Positions 7,483 to 16,724 of a stretch of DNA of 64,000 bases are shown piece by piece (position 1 is the first letter of the stretch; each line of letters opens with the position of its first letter). The stretch is from CAWICD01 sp052267165 (GTDB taxonomy: Bacteria > Vulcanimicrobiota > Vulcanimicrobiia > Vulcanimicrobiales > Vulcanimicrobiaceae). Location of the stretch: assembly GCA_052267165.1 (NCBI GenBank), contig JBKQHO010000013.1:1-64000 (forward strand). Direction: 5' to 3'. The notes below the pieces were generated by a model that had not been told where the DNA came from, did not search any database, and was given only the letters and a program-made list of their open reading frames with translations. Made by a program: the position numbers and the translations under genes.

Positions 7483-8361
7483 ATGGAGCTCGAACAGCCG
7501 CGTTTCGTCGCCAGGGAGGACCTCTTCGTGACCCGGCCCCACCGCGCCGAAGGGGTCCGCCTCGGCGGCCTTTGGGTCTCCGGCAGCCTTGCCGGTCTAG
7601 AGCGGCCGACGGTCGCCGTCGTCGGCAGCCGGGCACCCTCGGAAGCGGGCCGCAGCCGCGCCCATGCGCTCGCCGCCCGCCTGGCGGCGGAGGGCGTCTG
7701 CGTCATTTCGGGACTGGCCCTGGGCATCGATGGGGCGGCGCACGCTGGCGCGCTAGCCGGCGGCGGTCCGACGCTCGGGGTCCTCGGCGGCGGTCACGGC
7801 CACTTCTTCCCGCGCCGCAATCGGGGCCTCGCCGCTGCGATGCTGGCGCTCGGCGGTGCGGTCCTTTCCCCTTTCGACCCAGGCGTGCCGGCGCATCCAC
7901 CGCAGTTCTTGCAGCGCAACGGCGTGGTCGCGGCGCTGGCCGACGCCGTCGTGATCGTCGAGGCGGCCGAACGCAGCGGCGCGCTCAACACCGCGAGCTG
8001 GGCAGCCTCGGCCGGGATCGACGTGCTGGCCTTCCCGGGCGACGTCGACCGTCCCAAGGCCGCCGGTTGCAACGCGCTGATCCGGGACGGAGCGACGCTC
8101 GTGCGCGACGCCGCCGACGTCCTGGCGGCGCTTGGCCTGGCCAGCGACAAACGGGCGCCTAAAGCGCGCCTCAAGCGCGCCTGCGAGCCGCTCGAAGCGC
8201 AAGTCGTCGCCGCGCTCGAGTCGCAGCCGTGCACGCTCGACGAGCTCGTCGCCCTCACCGGCGCGCCCGCCGGAACGCTGCTCGCGGCGCTCGTCAGGCT
8301 CGAGCTGGCGGGCGAGGTCGAGCGCGGCGACGCACTGACCTACGCACGACGCAGCGGCTAA
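7483..8361 (+). CDS. dprA: DNA-processing protein DprA
   Basis: 292 residues from the ATG at 7483, preceded by a purine-rich SD (AAGGGAAGGG). The Rossmann core has VAVVGSRAPSEAG and VISGLALGIDGAAHAGAL, the DprA/Smf hallmarks, and GVLGGGHGHFFPRRN. A C-terminal winged helix follows (TLDELVALTGAPAGTLL). It loads RecA on incoming single-stranded DNA during transformation. The N-terminal SAM-like domain of long DprA proteins is missing, as in many short forms. Confidence 0.9.
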   Translation: MELEQPRFVAREDLFVTRPHRAEGVRLGGLWVSGSLAGLERPTVAVVGSRAPSEAGRSRAHALAARLAAEGVCVISGLALGIDGAAHAGALAGGGPTLGVLGGGHGHFFPRRNRGLAAAMLALGGAVLSPFDPGVPAHPPQFLQRNGVVAALADAVVIVEAAERSGALNTASWAASAGIDVLAFPGDVDRPKAAGCNALIRDGATLVRDAADVLAALGLASDKRAPKARLKRACEPLEAQVVAALESQPCTLDELVALTGAPAGTLLAALVRLELAGEVERGDALTYARRSG

Positions 8362-8430
8362 CGGCGTTCTTCCTAAGAGAAGTCGTGGTAGGCGAGAGCC
8401 GTCGACTGGAGCGTGAAGCAGAGCGTGAAG

Positions 8431-8886
8431 ATGCGGCTGATCTCGGTTGGAAAACTGCGCGAGCCGTATGTCGCGGAGGCCTGCGACGATTTCGGCACGC
8501 GCTTGCGCCGCTACGAGTCCTTCGAACAACTCGAGGTCGCGGCCTCGCACGGCTCCGATCTCGCGCGCGCGATGCGCGAGGAAGGCGAGCGCGTGATGCG
8601 CGCAATCGCGCCCGGCGACGCCGTCTGGCTGCTGGAACGGGGTGGTTCGCAACTCAGCACTACCGAGTTGGCCGAGCGCCTGCGGGCTCTCGCCGCAGCG
8701 GCGACCTCGCGACTAGTGTTGGTCGTCGCCGGCACGTACGGCGCGAGCGACGAACTGCTCGCGCGCGCCGATTTTCACTGGTCGCTTTCGCGTCTGACCT
8801 TCCTGCACGAGTGGACGCGCGCGCTCGTGCTGGAACAACTCTATCGCGCAGCGAAGATCGCTCGCAATGAACCCTACCACCACTGA
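8431..8886 (+). CDS. rlmH: 23S rRNA pseudouridine-1915 N3-methyltransferase RlmH
   Basis: 151 residues from the ATG at 8431 (MRLISVGKL, the family start); a GTG 18 bases upstream is the alternative. SPOUT knot residues are in VLVVAGTYGASDELL, and the ending LEQLYRAAKIARNEPYHH is nearly invariant in RlmH. It methylates the modified base at position 1915 in helix 69 of 23S rRNA using SAM. It overlaps argS by 20 bases. Confidence 0.93.
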   Translation: MRLISVGKLREPYVAEACDDFGTRLRRYESFEQLEVAASHGSDLARAMREEGERVMRAIAPGDAVWLLERGGSQLSTTELAERLRALAAAATSRLVLVVAGTYGASDELLARADFHWSLSRLTFLHEWTRALVLEQLYRAAKIARNEPYHH

Positions 8887-10552
8887 AGGCGGGGCCGCGC
8901 CTGCCGGCCTAGCACGCGTGGCCGCTGCCTTGCAGCGCGCGACCGTCGCTCTGATCGGCGACGAAGAGACGCCGGCCGTCGTGTTCGAAGCCCCGCGCAA
9001 TGCGGATTTCGGCGACTTCGCTTCGAACGTCGCGCTGCAACTGGCGAAGCGGGCACGACGCCCGCCGCAGCAGCTGGCGGAGCAGTTGGTGGAAACGATG
9101 TTCGCCGCGGATCCCAGCCTGAGGGACATCCTTGCCGACGCGAAGCCCCTGGGCGGTTTCATCAACGTGCGGATGGCGCCGCGCCACTGGCAGCGCGCGG
9201 TCGCGTCGATTCTGCGCGAAGGCTCCGACTATGGTCGCGGCGCGCCTTCCGGGCAGCGACTTTCGCTCGAGTTCGGCAGCGCGAACCCGACGGGTCCGCT
9301 CGTCGTCGTGCAAGGCCGCACGCTTTCGCTGGGCGACTCGATCGCCAACGCCATGCGCTTCTGCGGCATCGACGTGACGACCGAGTGGATCGTCAACGAC
9401 GCCGGCTCGCAGCTCGACACGCTCGCGCGCTCGCTCTACGCGCGCTATCGCCAACTGTTCGATCCTTCGTATCCGTTCCCAGAGGACGGCTATCCCGGCG
9501 ACTACCTGATCGCGATCGCGCGCCGGGTCCGCGAAGAGGACGGCGAGCGTTGGGTCGGCGCCGGCGAGGCGCAATGGGTGCCGTATTTCGGCAAGTATGG
9601 CCGCGACGCGATCCTCGCGGAACAGCAGACGACCTGCAGACGCTTCGGCGCTTCATTCGACCGCTGGCAGAGCGAAAAGGCCTTGCACGAAAGCGGAGCG
9701 GTCGAAGACGCGATCGCCGACCTGCGCGAGCGCGGGCTGGCGTTCGAGCAGGACGGCGCGACCTGGATGCGCGCCAGCCAGTTCGGCGACGACAAAGACC
9801 GCGTGCTCGTGCGCGGCGACGGCCGCCCGACGTACTACGGGGCCGACGTCGCGTACCATTACGACAAGCTGGCTCGCGTCGACAAGGCGCTGCTCATCTT
9901 AGGTCCCGATCACCACGGCTACATTGCGCGGCTCGCGCTGCTGCCCGCGGCCTTCGGCAAGCCCGGTGCGATTGAAGTGCTGATCTCGCAGCAGATGACG
10001 CTCGTGCGCGACGGCCAAATCGTCGCGCTCTCAAAGCGCGAGGGGAACCTGCTGACGCTCGACGAGATCCTCGACGAGGTCGGCGTCGACGCTGCGCGAT
10101 TCTTCTTCGTCATGCTCAACGCCGACACGCCGATGACCTTCGACCTGTCGCTCGCCAAAGAGCAGACGAACGAGAATCCCGTCTACTACGTCCAGTACGG
10201 TCACGCGCGAATCGCTTCGATCGAACGCAACGCGCCGGCAGCGCTGCTCGAGCGCGGGCTGCGCGGCGAGGCGCTCGAGTTGTTGACCGATCCCACGGAG
10301 ATCGCGCTGGCGCGGCGCCTTGCCGAGTTTCCGTCCGTGGTTCGAGCCGTCGTCGACGGCCTCGCGCCGAGCCGGCTGGCGCGCTACGCGCAAAACGTCG
10401 CCACCGACTTCACCCAGTTCTACGTCGCGTGCAAGGTGCTGGGAGACGATCCCGAGCTGAGCGTGGCGCGGCTGGGCCTGGCGCACGCCGCGAAGACCAT
10501 TCTGGCGGCTGCTCTACGCTTGCTAGGCGTCAGCGCGCCGGAGTCGATGTAG
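8867..10552 (+). CDS. argS: Arginine--tRNA ligase
   Basis: 561 residues, the usual ArgS length. An N-terminal Add-1 domain (FGDFASNVALQLAKRA) is followed by the HIGH-loop region SANPTGPLVVVQGRTLSLGD, the KMSKS-equivalent loop ALSKREGN near residue 385, and a DALR anticodon-binding domain with VYYVQYGHARI. It charges tRNA-Arg. The ATG lies inside the end of rlmH. Its last 23 bases overlap the convergent AI-2E-type permease gene. Confidence 0.95.
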   Translation: MNPTTTEGGAAPAGLARVAAALQRATVALIGDEETPAVVFEAPRNADFGDFASNVALQLAKRARRPPQQLAEQLVETMFAADPSLRDILADAKPLGGFINVRMAPRHWQRAVASILREGSDYGRGAPSGQRLSLEFGSANPTGPLVVVQGRTLSLGDSIANAMRFCGIDVTTEWIVNDAGSQLDTLARSLYARYRQLFDPSYPFPEDGYPGDYLIAIARRVREEDGERWVGAGEAQWVPYFGKYGRDAILAEQQTTCRRFGASFDRWQSEKALHESGAVEDAIADLRERGLAFEQDGATWMRASQFGDDKDRVLVRGDGRPTYYGADVAYHYDKLARVDKALLILGPDHHGYIARLALLPAAFGKPGAIEVLISQQMTLVRDGQIVALSKREGNLLTLDEILDEVGVDAARFFFVMLNADTPMTFDLSLAKEQTNENPVYYVQYGHARIASIERNAPAALLERGLRGEALELLTDPTEIALARRLAEFPSVVRAVVDGLAPSRLARYAQNVATDFTQFYVACKVLGDDPELSVARLGLAHAAKTILAAALRLLGVSAPESM

Positions 10553-11675
10553 CGATCGGCCCGAACTCGGGCGCGCTCTCCGGCGCAGGTGGTTCGACCG
10601 TCGACTCGAGCGCGCGCCGCTCGGGAGAGTTCGCGCGCAGGAAACGCCACGCGACCTTCGCGAGCGCGGCCGCCGGAATCCCGAGCAACAGCCCGGGCAA
10701 GCCGAACAGCTCGCCGCCGGCGAACACCGCGAACATCACGACGATCGGCGAGACGCCCACGCTCTCCGACATGATCTTGGGCACGAGCAGGTTGTCCGAG
10801 ACGCGCGCGACGCCGAAGACGATCGCCTGCACCCACAGGACGGTCTGCAGACCCTGGGGCGCGGCCAGCAGCAGACCGGTCAGATGGGCGGCGATCATGC
10901 CCGCGAAGGGGACGGCATAGGCGATGCCGCTGATGATGCCCAGCAACAGTGCGTACTTGAAGCCCGCGAAGGCGGTGAACGCGAAGATCAAGGCGCCGGT
11001 GATCACGCAAAGCGCGATCTGACCGGAAACGTAGCTGCCGAAGACCTGAGCGATCTCGGTGCCGAGCGCGCGCGCCGTCGCCTGCCGGCCCTTCGGCAAC
11101 AGCGAGTAGAACGAATCGGCGACGGTGCTGCCGCGGATGAGAAAGAAGGCCGACAGCACGATCGCAGAGAGCCCGATGACCGCCCCCGTCACCGTGCCGA
11201 TCAAGAGGTTGGGCAACGTGGCCAGCATTGCGTTGAAGGCGAGCGAGAGTTTGGCCGCGATCAGATCCTTGAGATCGAGGAAGCCGGCTGGCAGGTACGT
11301 TTTACCGAAGCGTCCGCGCAGCACCGTCTCGAGCTGATCGAGCCACGTTTGTGCGGTCTGAATGTACGAGGGCGCGCTCGTTCCGATGATCTGCAGCTGA
11401 CCCAGCGTCGCCGGAACAACGAGCAGCGCGAGCACCACGACGAGCGTGAGCAGTCCGATGTAGACGATCGCGATCGCCGCGCCGCGCGGCATCCAGCGCT
11501 CGAGCTTTCCGACCAGCGGTGCGACGCCGAATGCGATGAACGCGGCGATCACGAAGACCGAGATCGTCCGCGGGATGCGCGAGGCGAACCACAACAACGC
11601 CACGCCGAGCGCAATCGCGCCGAGCCAGAGAAGCGCCAGCCGCCGGAACCGCGCCGACTTTAGAGTGGCTTGCAT
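10530..11675 (-). CDS. AI-2E/PerM family membrane permease
   Basis: 381 residues with about eight hydrophobic segments. The N-terminus has two spans (WLGAIALGVALLWF and ISVFVIAAFIAFGVAPLVG), a central amphipathic part, and a C-terminal block GIAYAVPFAGMIAAHLTG and VPKIMSESVGVSPIVVMF, characteristic of the PerM/TqsA family. Members export autoinducer or act as Na+/H+ antiporters; substrate is unknown here. It starts 16 bases inside the GNAT gene and is the last gene of the pyr-hisC run. Confidence 0.85.
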   Translation of the reverse strand: MQATLKSARFRRLALLWLGAIALGVALLWFASRIPRTISVFVIAAFIAFGVAPLVGKLERWMPRGAAIAIVYIGLLTLVVVLALLVVPATLGQLQIIGTSAPSYIQTAQTWLDQLETVLRGRFGKTYLPAGFLDLKDLIAAKLSLAFNAMLATLPNLLIGTVTGAVIGLSAIVLSAFFLIRGSTVADSFYSLLPKGRQATARALGTEIAQVFGSYVSGQIALCVITGALIFAFTAFAGFKYALLLGIISGIAYAVPFAGMIAAHLTGLLLAAPQGLQTVLWVQAIVFGVARVSDNLLVPKIMSESVGVSPIVVMFAVFAGGELFGLPGLLLGIPAAALAKVAWRFLRANSPERRALESTVEPPAPESAPEFGPIATSTPAR

Positions 11676-12127
11676 AGGAGCCTGCGCTCCGTCGTGAAGC
11701 CGGCCTGCGCGTAGAGCTCCCGCGCCGCCTCGTTCTCCTCCGTCACCATCAGAGCGAGGTGCGCGAGCCCGTTTTCCCGGGCGACGTCTTCGGCGGCACG
11801 GAGCAGCGACGCGCCAATCCCGTGGCGGCGCGCATCCGGTTCGACGGCCATGTAGGCGACGAACGCTTGCGGCATACCCGTCACTTCGTCGGGAAGGCGG
11901 TCGAGCAGCAAGATGAAGCCGAGCGGCCCGTCGACCGCGTTTTCCGCGATCAGCAGCACGTAGGATTGTGAGAGCGCAAAATCGACCAGACGCTCGTAAC
12001 TCGCCGCGACGGCGCCGCCGGGAACGGGGCGCAGCGAGGAGAGGCTATCGCCGATCGTGCGCCGCCCGAGGTCGAGCATGAAGGCGCGATCCTTGGGTCC
12101 GCCGCGGCGCAAACTGATGGTGCTCAG
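11660..12127 (-). CDS. GNAT-family N-acetyltransferase, probable CTG start
   Basis: 155 residues. The acetyl-CoA motif is EPDARRHGIGASLL, then AEDVARENGLAHLALMV and a C-terminal ELYAQAGFTTERR, all typical GNAT. The best start is a CTG at 12127 overlapping the hisC stop (CTGA), with GGAG seven bases upstream; it gives MSTISLRRG. A TTG at 12112 is possible but has no SD. Substrate unknown. It sits between hisC and the permease and overlaps both. Confidence 0.85.
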   Translation of the reverse strand: MSTISLRRGGPKDRAFMLDLGRRTIGDSLSSLRPVPGGAVAASYERLVDFALSQSYVLLIAENAVDGPLGFILLLDRLPDEVTGMPQAFVAYMAVEPDARRHGIGASLLRAAEDVARENGLAHLALMVTEENEAARELYAQAGFTTERRLLCKPL

Positions 12128-13254
12128 CGGCCGGCTCCGAGCGCAGCCGCGCCGCGCCAGCTCGGCAGCAGTGCGCTCAGCGCCGCGATGAACGCCTCGT
12201 TCTCGGCGGGCAACCCGACCGAGACGCGCAGATAGCGCGGCAGACCCAAGCCATCGCCGGAGCGCACGATGACGCCCCGTTCCAACAAAGCTTCGTAGGC
12301 CGCTTCGGCTTCGATCGGCACCTCGACCGCGATGAAGTTCGCCGCACTCGGATACGTGCGCAGACCCAGTCGCTCGAGCTCCGCGGAGAGGTACGCTTTG
12401 CCGCGCTCGTTGTTCTCGATGCTGCGCAGGATGAAACCCGTGTCGTCGAGGGCCGCCTGCACGGCCGCCGCGGCTGGGCGCCCCACGTTGAAGGGCACGC
12501 GCACGCGGTTGAGCCACGCCACGACTTCCGGCGCCGAGTACCCGTAGCCGAAGCGCACGGCCGCGAGCCCGTAAATCTTCGAGGCCGTGCGCAGGACGAG
12601 CGTGGCCGGCCGGCGCCGCAACAGCTCGACCGCGTCGAGACCTTCGGCGTCCATGAACTCACGATAGGCTTGATCGACGACGAGCAGGACGTGCGACGGA
12701 AGGGCGCCGGCGAACGCGAGCATCGCCTCGCGCTCCACGCGCGTGCCGGTCGGGTTGTTCGGATCGCACACGAAGACGAGCTTGGTCGCCGGGGTCACCG
12801 CGGCGAGCATCGCGTCGAGATCGTGCACGCCCTTGCGCAGCGGGATCTCGAGCGCGCGCGCCCCCGCGATGTCGGCGTCCTTGCGATAGAGCGAGAAGGT
12901 CGGCCGCGCCATCACCACGTCGTCGCCTGGGTCGACGAACGCGCTGTAGGCAATCTGCAGCAGCTCGTTGCTGCCGTGGCCCAGCGCGACGTTCTCGGGG
13001 CCCAAGCCGTAGGGCGCGGCGAGCCGCACGCGCAGCGCGCGGTGGTCGTCCTCGACGTAATCGCTCAGCGCCGTAAGCGAACGCAGAGCCTCGAGCGCGC
13101 GCGGCGAGGTGCCCAGCGGATTCTCGTTCTGCGAGAGCTTGACGGGATGTTCGAAGCCGAAGCGCTGGCGTACCGCGCCGACCGACGTCCCGGCGCGGTA
13201 CGGCGCGAACTCGCGCAACGTTCGGCGCAGGAGGCGATCGAATTGCGGCTGCAT
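12124..13254 (-). CDS. hisC: Histidinol-phosphate aminotransferase
   Basis: 376 residues. KLSQNENPLGTSPRALEAL is the HisC N-terminal signature. NPTGT holds the substrate contact and TASKIYGLAAVRFGYG carries the PLP Schiff-base Lys. PLP is further held by DQAYREF. It converts imidazole-acetol phosphate to histidinol phosphate; members may also transaminate aromatic amino acids. Located 36 bases after pyrE, apart from other his genes. Confidence 0.9.
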   Translation of the reverse strand: MQPQFDRLLRRTLREFAPYRAGTSVGAVRQRFGFEHPVKLSQNENPLGTSPRALEALRSLTALSDYVEDDHRALRVRLAAPYGLGPENVALGHGSNELLQIAYSAFVDPGDDVVMARPTFSLYRKDADIAGARALEIPLRKGVHDLDAMLAAVTPATKLVFVCDPNNPTGTRVEREAMLAFAGALPSHVLLVVDQAYREFMDAEGLDAVELLRRRPATLVLRTASKIYGLAAVRFGYGYSAPEVVAWLNRVRVPFNVGRPAAAAVQAALDDTGFILRSIENNERGKAYLSAELERLGLRTYPSAANFIAVEVPIEAEAAYEALLERGVIVRSGDGLGLPRYLRVSVGLPAENEAFIAALSALLPSWRGAAALGAGR

Positions 13255-13290
13255 GGCGCGCGACTTCGACGCCGCGCGAGGTGGGCCATG

Positions 13291-13857
13291 TTACAGTCGG
13301 CGCGAGCCCGGTTCGTTGAGCGGCGCGCCTTGCGCGCATTGCGGACACGCTTCCGGCTCGTACGAGGTCACGGGCAAATCGAGCAGAGCGAGCGACGGTA
13401 CCCCGAAATCGGCGTACTCGCGGCGCACGATGATCCCCACGGCGACGCTGCTCGCGCCGCTACGCTGCACGACTCCCAGGACTTCGCGCACCGATCCGCC
13501 GGTCGTCACGACGTCCTCGACGACGAAGGCGCGGTCTCCCGGGCCGAGCGCAAAGCCCCGGCGGAGCTTTGGCTGGCCGTCTTCCTTCTCGACGAAGATC
13601 GCCTTGGTGCCGAGCTGGCGCGCGACTTCGTAACCCAGCACGATTCCGCCGACCGCCGCGCTGACGACGACGTTCGGCGTGTATTGCCGCGCGCGCTCGG
13701 CCAACGCTTTGGCGATCGGCTCGACGATGGTCGGATCCTCGAGGATGCGGAACTTCTGCACGAACCGGTCGCTGTGGCGGCCCGACGAGAGCCGGAAATG
13801 GCCGTCGAGCAGCGCGCCGCGCTCCGCCAGCTCACGCCGCAGCGCGTCAGCAAACAT
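13291..13857 (-). CDS. pyrE: Orotate phosphoribosyltransferase
   Basis: 188 residues. The PRPP-binding motif is FVVEDVVTTGGSVREV, and VVVSAAVGGIVLGYEVAR is the oxyanion loop region. FVEKEDGQPKLRRGF matches the catalytic-loop region. The C-terminal tail with CPQCAQG is a feature of the longer PyrE subgroup. It joins orotate with PRPP to give OMP. Its start overlaps the pyrF end by 11 bases. Confidence 0.93.
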   Translation of the reverse strand: MFADALRRELAERGALLDGHFRLSSGRHSDRFVQKFRILEDPTIVEPIAKALAERARQYTPNVVVSAAVGGIVLGYEVARQLGTKAIFVEKEDGQPKLRRGFALGPGDRAFVVEDVVTTGGSVREVLGVVQRSGASSVAVGIIVRREYADFGVPSLALLDLPVTSYEPEACPQCAQGAPLNEPGSRRL

Positions 13858-14578
13858 CGGCGGAGGCCATCAACGCGAGGATCTCGCGAGCCGCGGCGAG
13901 CGGATCGGCCGCTTCGGTCACGGGCCGGCCGACGACCAGATAATCGGCCCCGGCCTCGACCGCGGCCCGCGGCGTCGCCACGCGCTTCTGGTCGCCGAGC
14001 TCCGCGCCCGCGGGCCGGATGCCCGGACAGAGTGCCGCGAAACCCGAGCCGAAGGCACGTTTCAAGTCGCGCGCCTCGTGCGGGCTGCAGACGACGCCCG
14101 CGCAACGCGCTTCGCGCGCCAGCCGCGCTAATCGCATGACGTTCTCGCCGAGCCCACCTTGCAAGCCGAGCTCGTGCACCTCTTCGGTCCCGATGCTGGT
14201 GAGCAGCGTGACCGCGAAGACTTGGGGCGGTTCGAGCCCGAGCTCGCGCGCGCGCTCGCCGACTCCGTCGACCGCGGCGCGCATCATCTCGCCGCCGCCG
14301 AGCGCGTGCACGGTCACGATGCGAACGCCCGGACGAACGAGCGCTCGCGCAGCAGCGCCGACGGTGCGCGGGATGTCGTGAAGCTTGGCGTCGATGAACG
14401 AAGCGGCACCCGCCGCTTCGAGCTTGGCCAAGATCGCCTCGCCGTAGTTGAGCAGCGGCTCCAAACCGACTTTGAAGATGACCCCGAGCGCCGCCAAGCG
14501 CTCGACCAGCGTGGCCGCGCGCGCGAATTCCTGGACGTCGAGGGCGACGATCAGCTTGGCTTGCGTGGTGACCTTCAT
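13847..14578 (-). CDS. pyrF: Orotidine 5'-phosphate decarboxylase
   Basis: 243 residues. The catalytic motif FIDAKLHDIPRTV (Asp-x-Lys-xx-Asp) is intact, and the phosphate-gripper end is GADYLVVGRPVTEAADP. It converts OMP to UMP, the last step of de novo pyrimidine synthesis, directly after PyrE. The ATG overlaps the pyrD stop by 4 bases, so it is coupled. Confidence 0.95.
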   Translation of the reverse strand: MKVTTQAKLIVALDVQEFARAATLVERLAALGVIFKVGLEPLLNYGEAILAKLEAAGAASFIDAKLHDIPRTVGAAARALVRPGVRIVTVHALGGGEMMRAAVDGVGERARELGLEPPQVFAVTLLTSIGTEEVHELGLQGGLGENVMRLARLAREARCAGVVCSPHEARDLKRAFGSGFAALCPGIRPAGAELGDQKRVATPRAAVEAGADYLVVGRPVTEAADPLAAAREILALMASADVC

Positions 14579-15537
14579 CGAGCTCCCATATAACCCGGAT
14601 TCGCGGCGCCGACAATCTCGCGCAGGCTCGCGATCCCGCGTGCCGCGAGATGCGCTCGGATGCCGTCCGCGACGTTGAGTGGCGCGCGCGGATCGGTGAA
14701 ATTCGCCGTCCCGATCGAAATCGCGCTCGCGCCGGCCAGAATGAACTCGAGGGCGTCGCGCGCCGTCTCGATGCCGCCGCCGCCAAGGATCGGAACCCGC
14801 ACGCTTCGCGCGACTTCCCAGACGGCCAGCACGGCGATCGGGCGAATCGCGGGACCCGATAGCCCCCCGGTGACGTTGCCCAGACGCGGCACGTGCCGGT
14901 CGACGTCGATCGCCATGCCGCGCACGGTGTTGATGACGGCTAGCGCGTCGGCGCCGGCCGCTTCGACCGCCCGCGCGATCTGCGCGATGTCGGTCACGTT
15001 GGGCGAGAGCTTGACGATCAGCGGCTTATCGGTCGTCTCGCGAGCGGCCCGGGTCGCACGCGCGGCAAGGTCGGGGTCGCAGGCGAAGGTCTCGCCTTCG
15101 GAGCCGACGTTGGGACACGAGATGTTCAATTCGATCGCGTCGATCTCGTCGCGCCCGGCGAGCCGCTCCGTGACGTGCGCGTAATCGTCGACCGAGAAGC
15201 CTGCGACGCTGCCGACGACGGCGCACGGCCGGTCCGCGAACGTCGGCACGTCGCGAGCCAGGTACGCTTCGATCCCCGGATTCTGCAGGCCGATCGCGTT
15301 GAGCAACCCGCTCGGCGTCGTCACCAAGCGTGGCGCGGGATTGCCTAGCCGCGGCCAGCGCGTCACGCTCTTGAGCACGACCCCGCCGATCTGCGCCAAG
15401 TCGATGAAGGCCGCATACTCGCTGCCCGAGCCGTAGCATCCGCTGCCCATCAGCGTCGGCAAACGCAGTTGCAGCGCGCCGAGCGCGACCGAGAGGTCGG
15501 GCCCGGCGGCGGTCGTCGCGTTGCCGGCGCTTACCAT
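14575..15537 (-). CDS. pyrD: Dihydroorotate dehydrogenase, class 1B catalytic subunit
   Basis: 320 residues from the ATG at 15537, which overlaps the pyrK stop. The catalytic Cys is in AIELNISCPNV, and FMN contacts are in ALAVINTVRGMAIDV and PILGGGGI. A Cys base, together with the adjacent PyrK electron-transfer subunit, places it in class 1B, which passes electrons from dihydroorotate through FMN, FAD and 2Fe-2S to NAD+. The frame is open upstream of 15537 but this overlaps pyrK. Confidence 0.93.
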   Translation of the reverse strand: MVSAGNATTAAGPDLSVALGALQLRLPTLMGSGCYGSGSEYAAFIDLAQIGGVVLKSVTRWPRLGNPAPRLVTTPSGLLNAIGLQNPGIEAYLARDVPTFADRPCAVVGSVAGFSVDDYAHVTERLAGRDEIDAIELNISCPNVGSEGETFACDPDLAARATRAARETTDKPLIVKLSPNVTDIAQIARAVEAAGADALAVINTVRGMAIDVDRHVPRLGNVTGGLSGPAIRPIAVLAVWEVARSVRVPILGGGGIETARDALEFILAGASAISIGTANFTDPRAPLNVADGIRAHLAARGIASLREIVGAANPGYMGAR

Positions 15538-16382
15538 CGCAGCTCGTCGGCCCAAAACACGGGGCCCTCCTTGCAGATTCGCGCGTGGACGAAGTCGCGC
15601 GTCTCGCCGGGCGCCGGCGGTGGAAAAGGCGGCGCCTGCGCGCTCGTGCGCTCGAGCGGAACCACGCAGCCCCAGCATGCGCCGACGCCGCACGCGAAGG
15701 TCTCCTCGAGCGAAAGCTGGGCGCGCAGGCCCAAGCGCTGAGCGGCGCGCGAGACCGCGCGCAGCATCGGCGACGGGCCGCAGGCCGCAACAGCGCTGGG
15801 CTTGCGCTCATCCCTGCCGAGCAACTCCGTCACGAACCCGTGATAGCCGCGCGAGCCGTCGTCGGTCGAGAGTTCGACCTCGACGCCGAGCGCGGAGAAG
15901 ATATCCGCCTCGACCAGCGCCGAGGCGGTGCGCGCGCCGTAGTACAGTCGCACGCCGGCACCGCGTTCGAGCAAACGTCGAGCGGCGAGCAGCAGCGGCG
16001 CCAGTCCGACGCCGCCGGCGACCAGTGCCACCTCGGCCTCGCCGTGGGGACCGCGCCGCGCCAATGCGTCGACGTCGAAGCCGTTGCCGAGCGGTCCGAG
16101 CATATCCAACTTGGCGCCGGGAGCCAGTTCGGCCAGTTCCCGGGTCCGCGGACCGACCGTAGCGACCATCAACGAGATGCGCTCGCCGCCGGCTTCGTAG
16201 ATGCCCAGCGCGGTGCCGGTACGTTCCCCGCCGGGAGGGACGACCATCACGAATTGGCCGGGACGCGCGGCGTGGGCGAGCGCGGGCGCCTGACAACCGA
16301 GGACGACGATGCCGGAAACCGGCTCTCGTCGATCGCTGACGACCGTCTGATGGACCGACGGCGCAGTCTCCAGGGCAGGCAT
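15531..16382 (-). CDS. pyrK: Dihydroorotate dehydrogenase electron-transfer subunit PyrK
   Basis: 283 residues from the ATG at 16382 (a TTG 15 bases upstream is the alternative). FAD-binding is seen in AARPGQFVMVVPPGG, NAD-binding in VALVAGGVGLAPLL and AACGPSPMLRAV. The 2Fe-2S cluster is ligated by Cys in CGVGACWGC and ICKEGPVF. It accepts electrons from PyrD. It is the first gene of the minus-strand pyrimidine run, and the AT-richer 150 bases upstream should hold the promoter. Confidence 0.92.
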   Translation of the reverse strand: MPALETAPSVHQTVVSDRREPVSGIVVLGCQAPALAHAARPGQFVMVVPPGGERTGTALGIYEAGGERISLMVATVGPRTRELAELAPGAKLDMLGPLGNGFDVDALARRGPHGEAEVALVAGGVGLAPLLLAARRLLERGAGVRLYYGARTASALVEADIFSALGVEVELSTDDGSRGYHGFVTELLGRDERKPSAVAACGPSPMLRAVSRAAQRLGLRAQLSLEETFACGVGACWGCVVPLERTSAQAPPFPPPAPGETRDFVHARICKEGPVFWADELRW

Positions 16383-16539
16383 CACCCGTAGCTTCAATTG
16401 GTCAGGCCGAAATCCCCATGCTACCTAGGTCGCTGGGTTTTTCCAAAAGTTAATCGAGGTATGACTAAAATAGCTGAACCAAAGGCGTCGATAGTCGTTA
16501 TACAAGATACGAAACGACTCCGGAAAGGAGGAACCGACG

Positions 16540-16689
16540 ATGGCAGCAGGTCTCATGGTTTTCGATTCGCTAGCCGACGCCCTCAGAGCGGGCTTCCAGA
16601 TCTATGACCGCACACAAGACGGGTACCTCGTCCGGACGCGTACCGCCCAAGGTTGGGCGATGGCGCTCGTGAGCTGTAGGCACAACTAG
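16540..16689 (+). CDS. Orphan 49-residue protein with its own SD and terminator
   Basis: ATG at 16540, six bases after a near-perfect SD (AAAGGAGG). The product begins MAAGLMVFDSLADALRAGF and continues with DRTQDGYLVRTRT, AQGWAMALV and ends CRHN. It has no signal peptide or membrane segment; the pattern suggests a helix followed by two or three beta strands. The leader at 16430-16530 is clearly AT-richer than its surroundings and contains the inverted repeat GTCGTT/AACGAC. A terminator follows 36 bases after the stop. No function is recognised; the gene is divergent from pyrK. Confidence 0.7.
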   Translation: MAAGLMVFDSLADALRAGFQIYDRTQDGYLVRTRTAQGWAMALVSCRHN

Positions 16690-16724
16690 CGGCATCAATC
16701 TTCCCGTCATGCGGGAGCAGGACG

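Noticed and set aside
13506..14786. Long minus-strand frame over pyrE/pyrF/pyrD
   Set aside because: Arg/Ala/Ser-rich high-GC shadow frame; pyrE, pyrF and pyrD explain the region.
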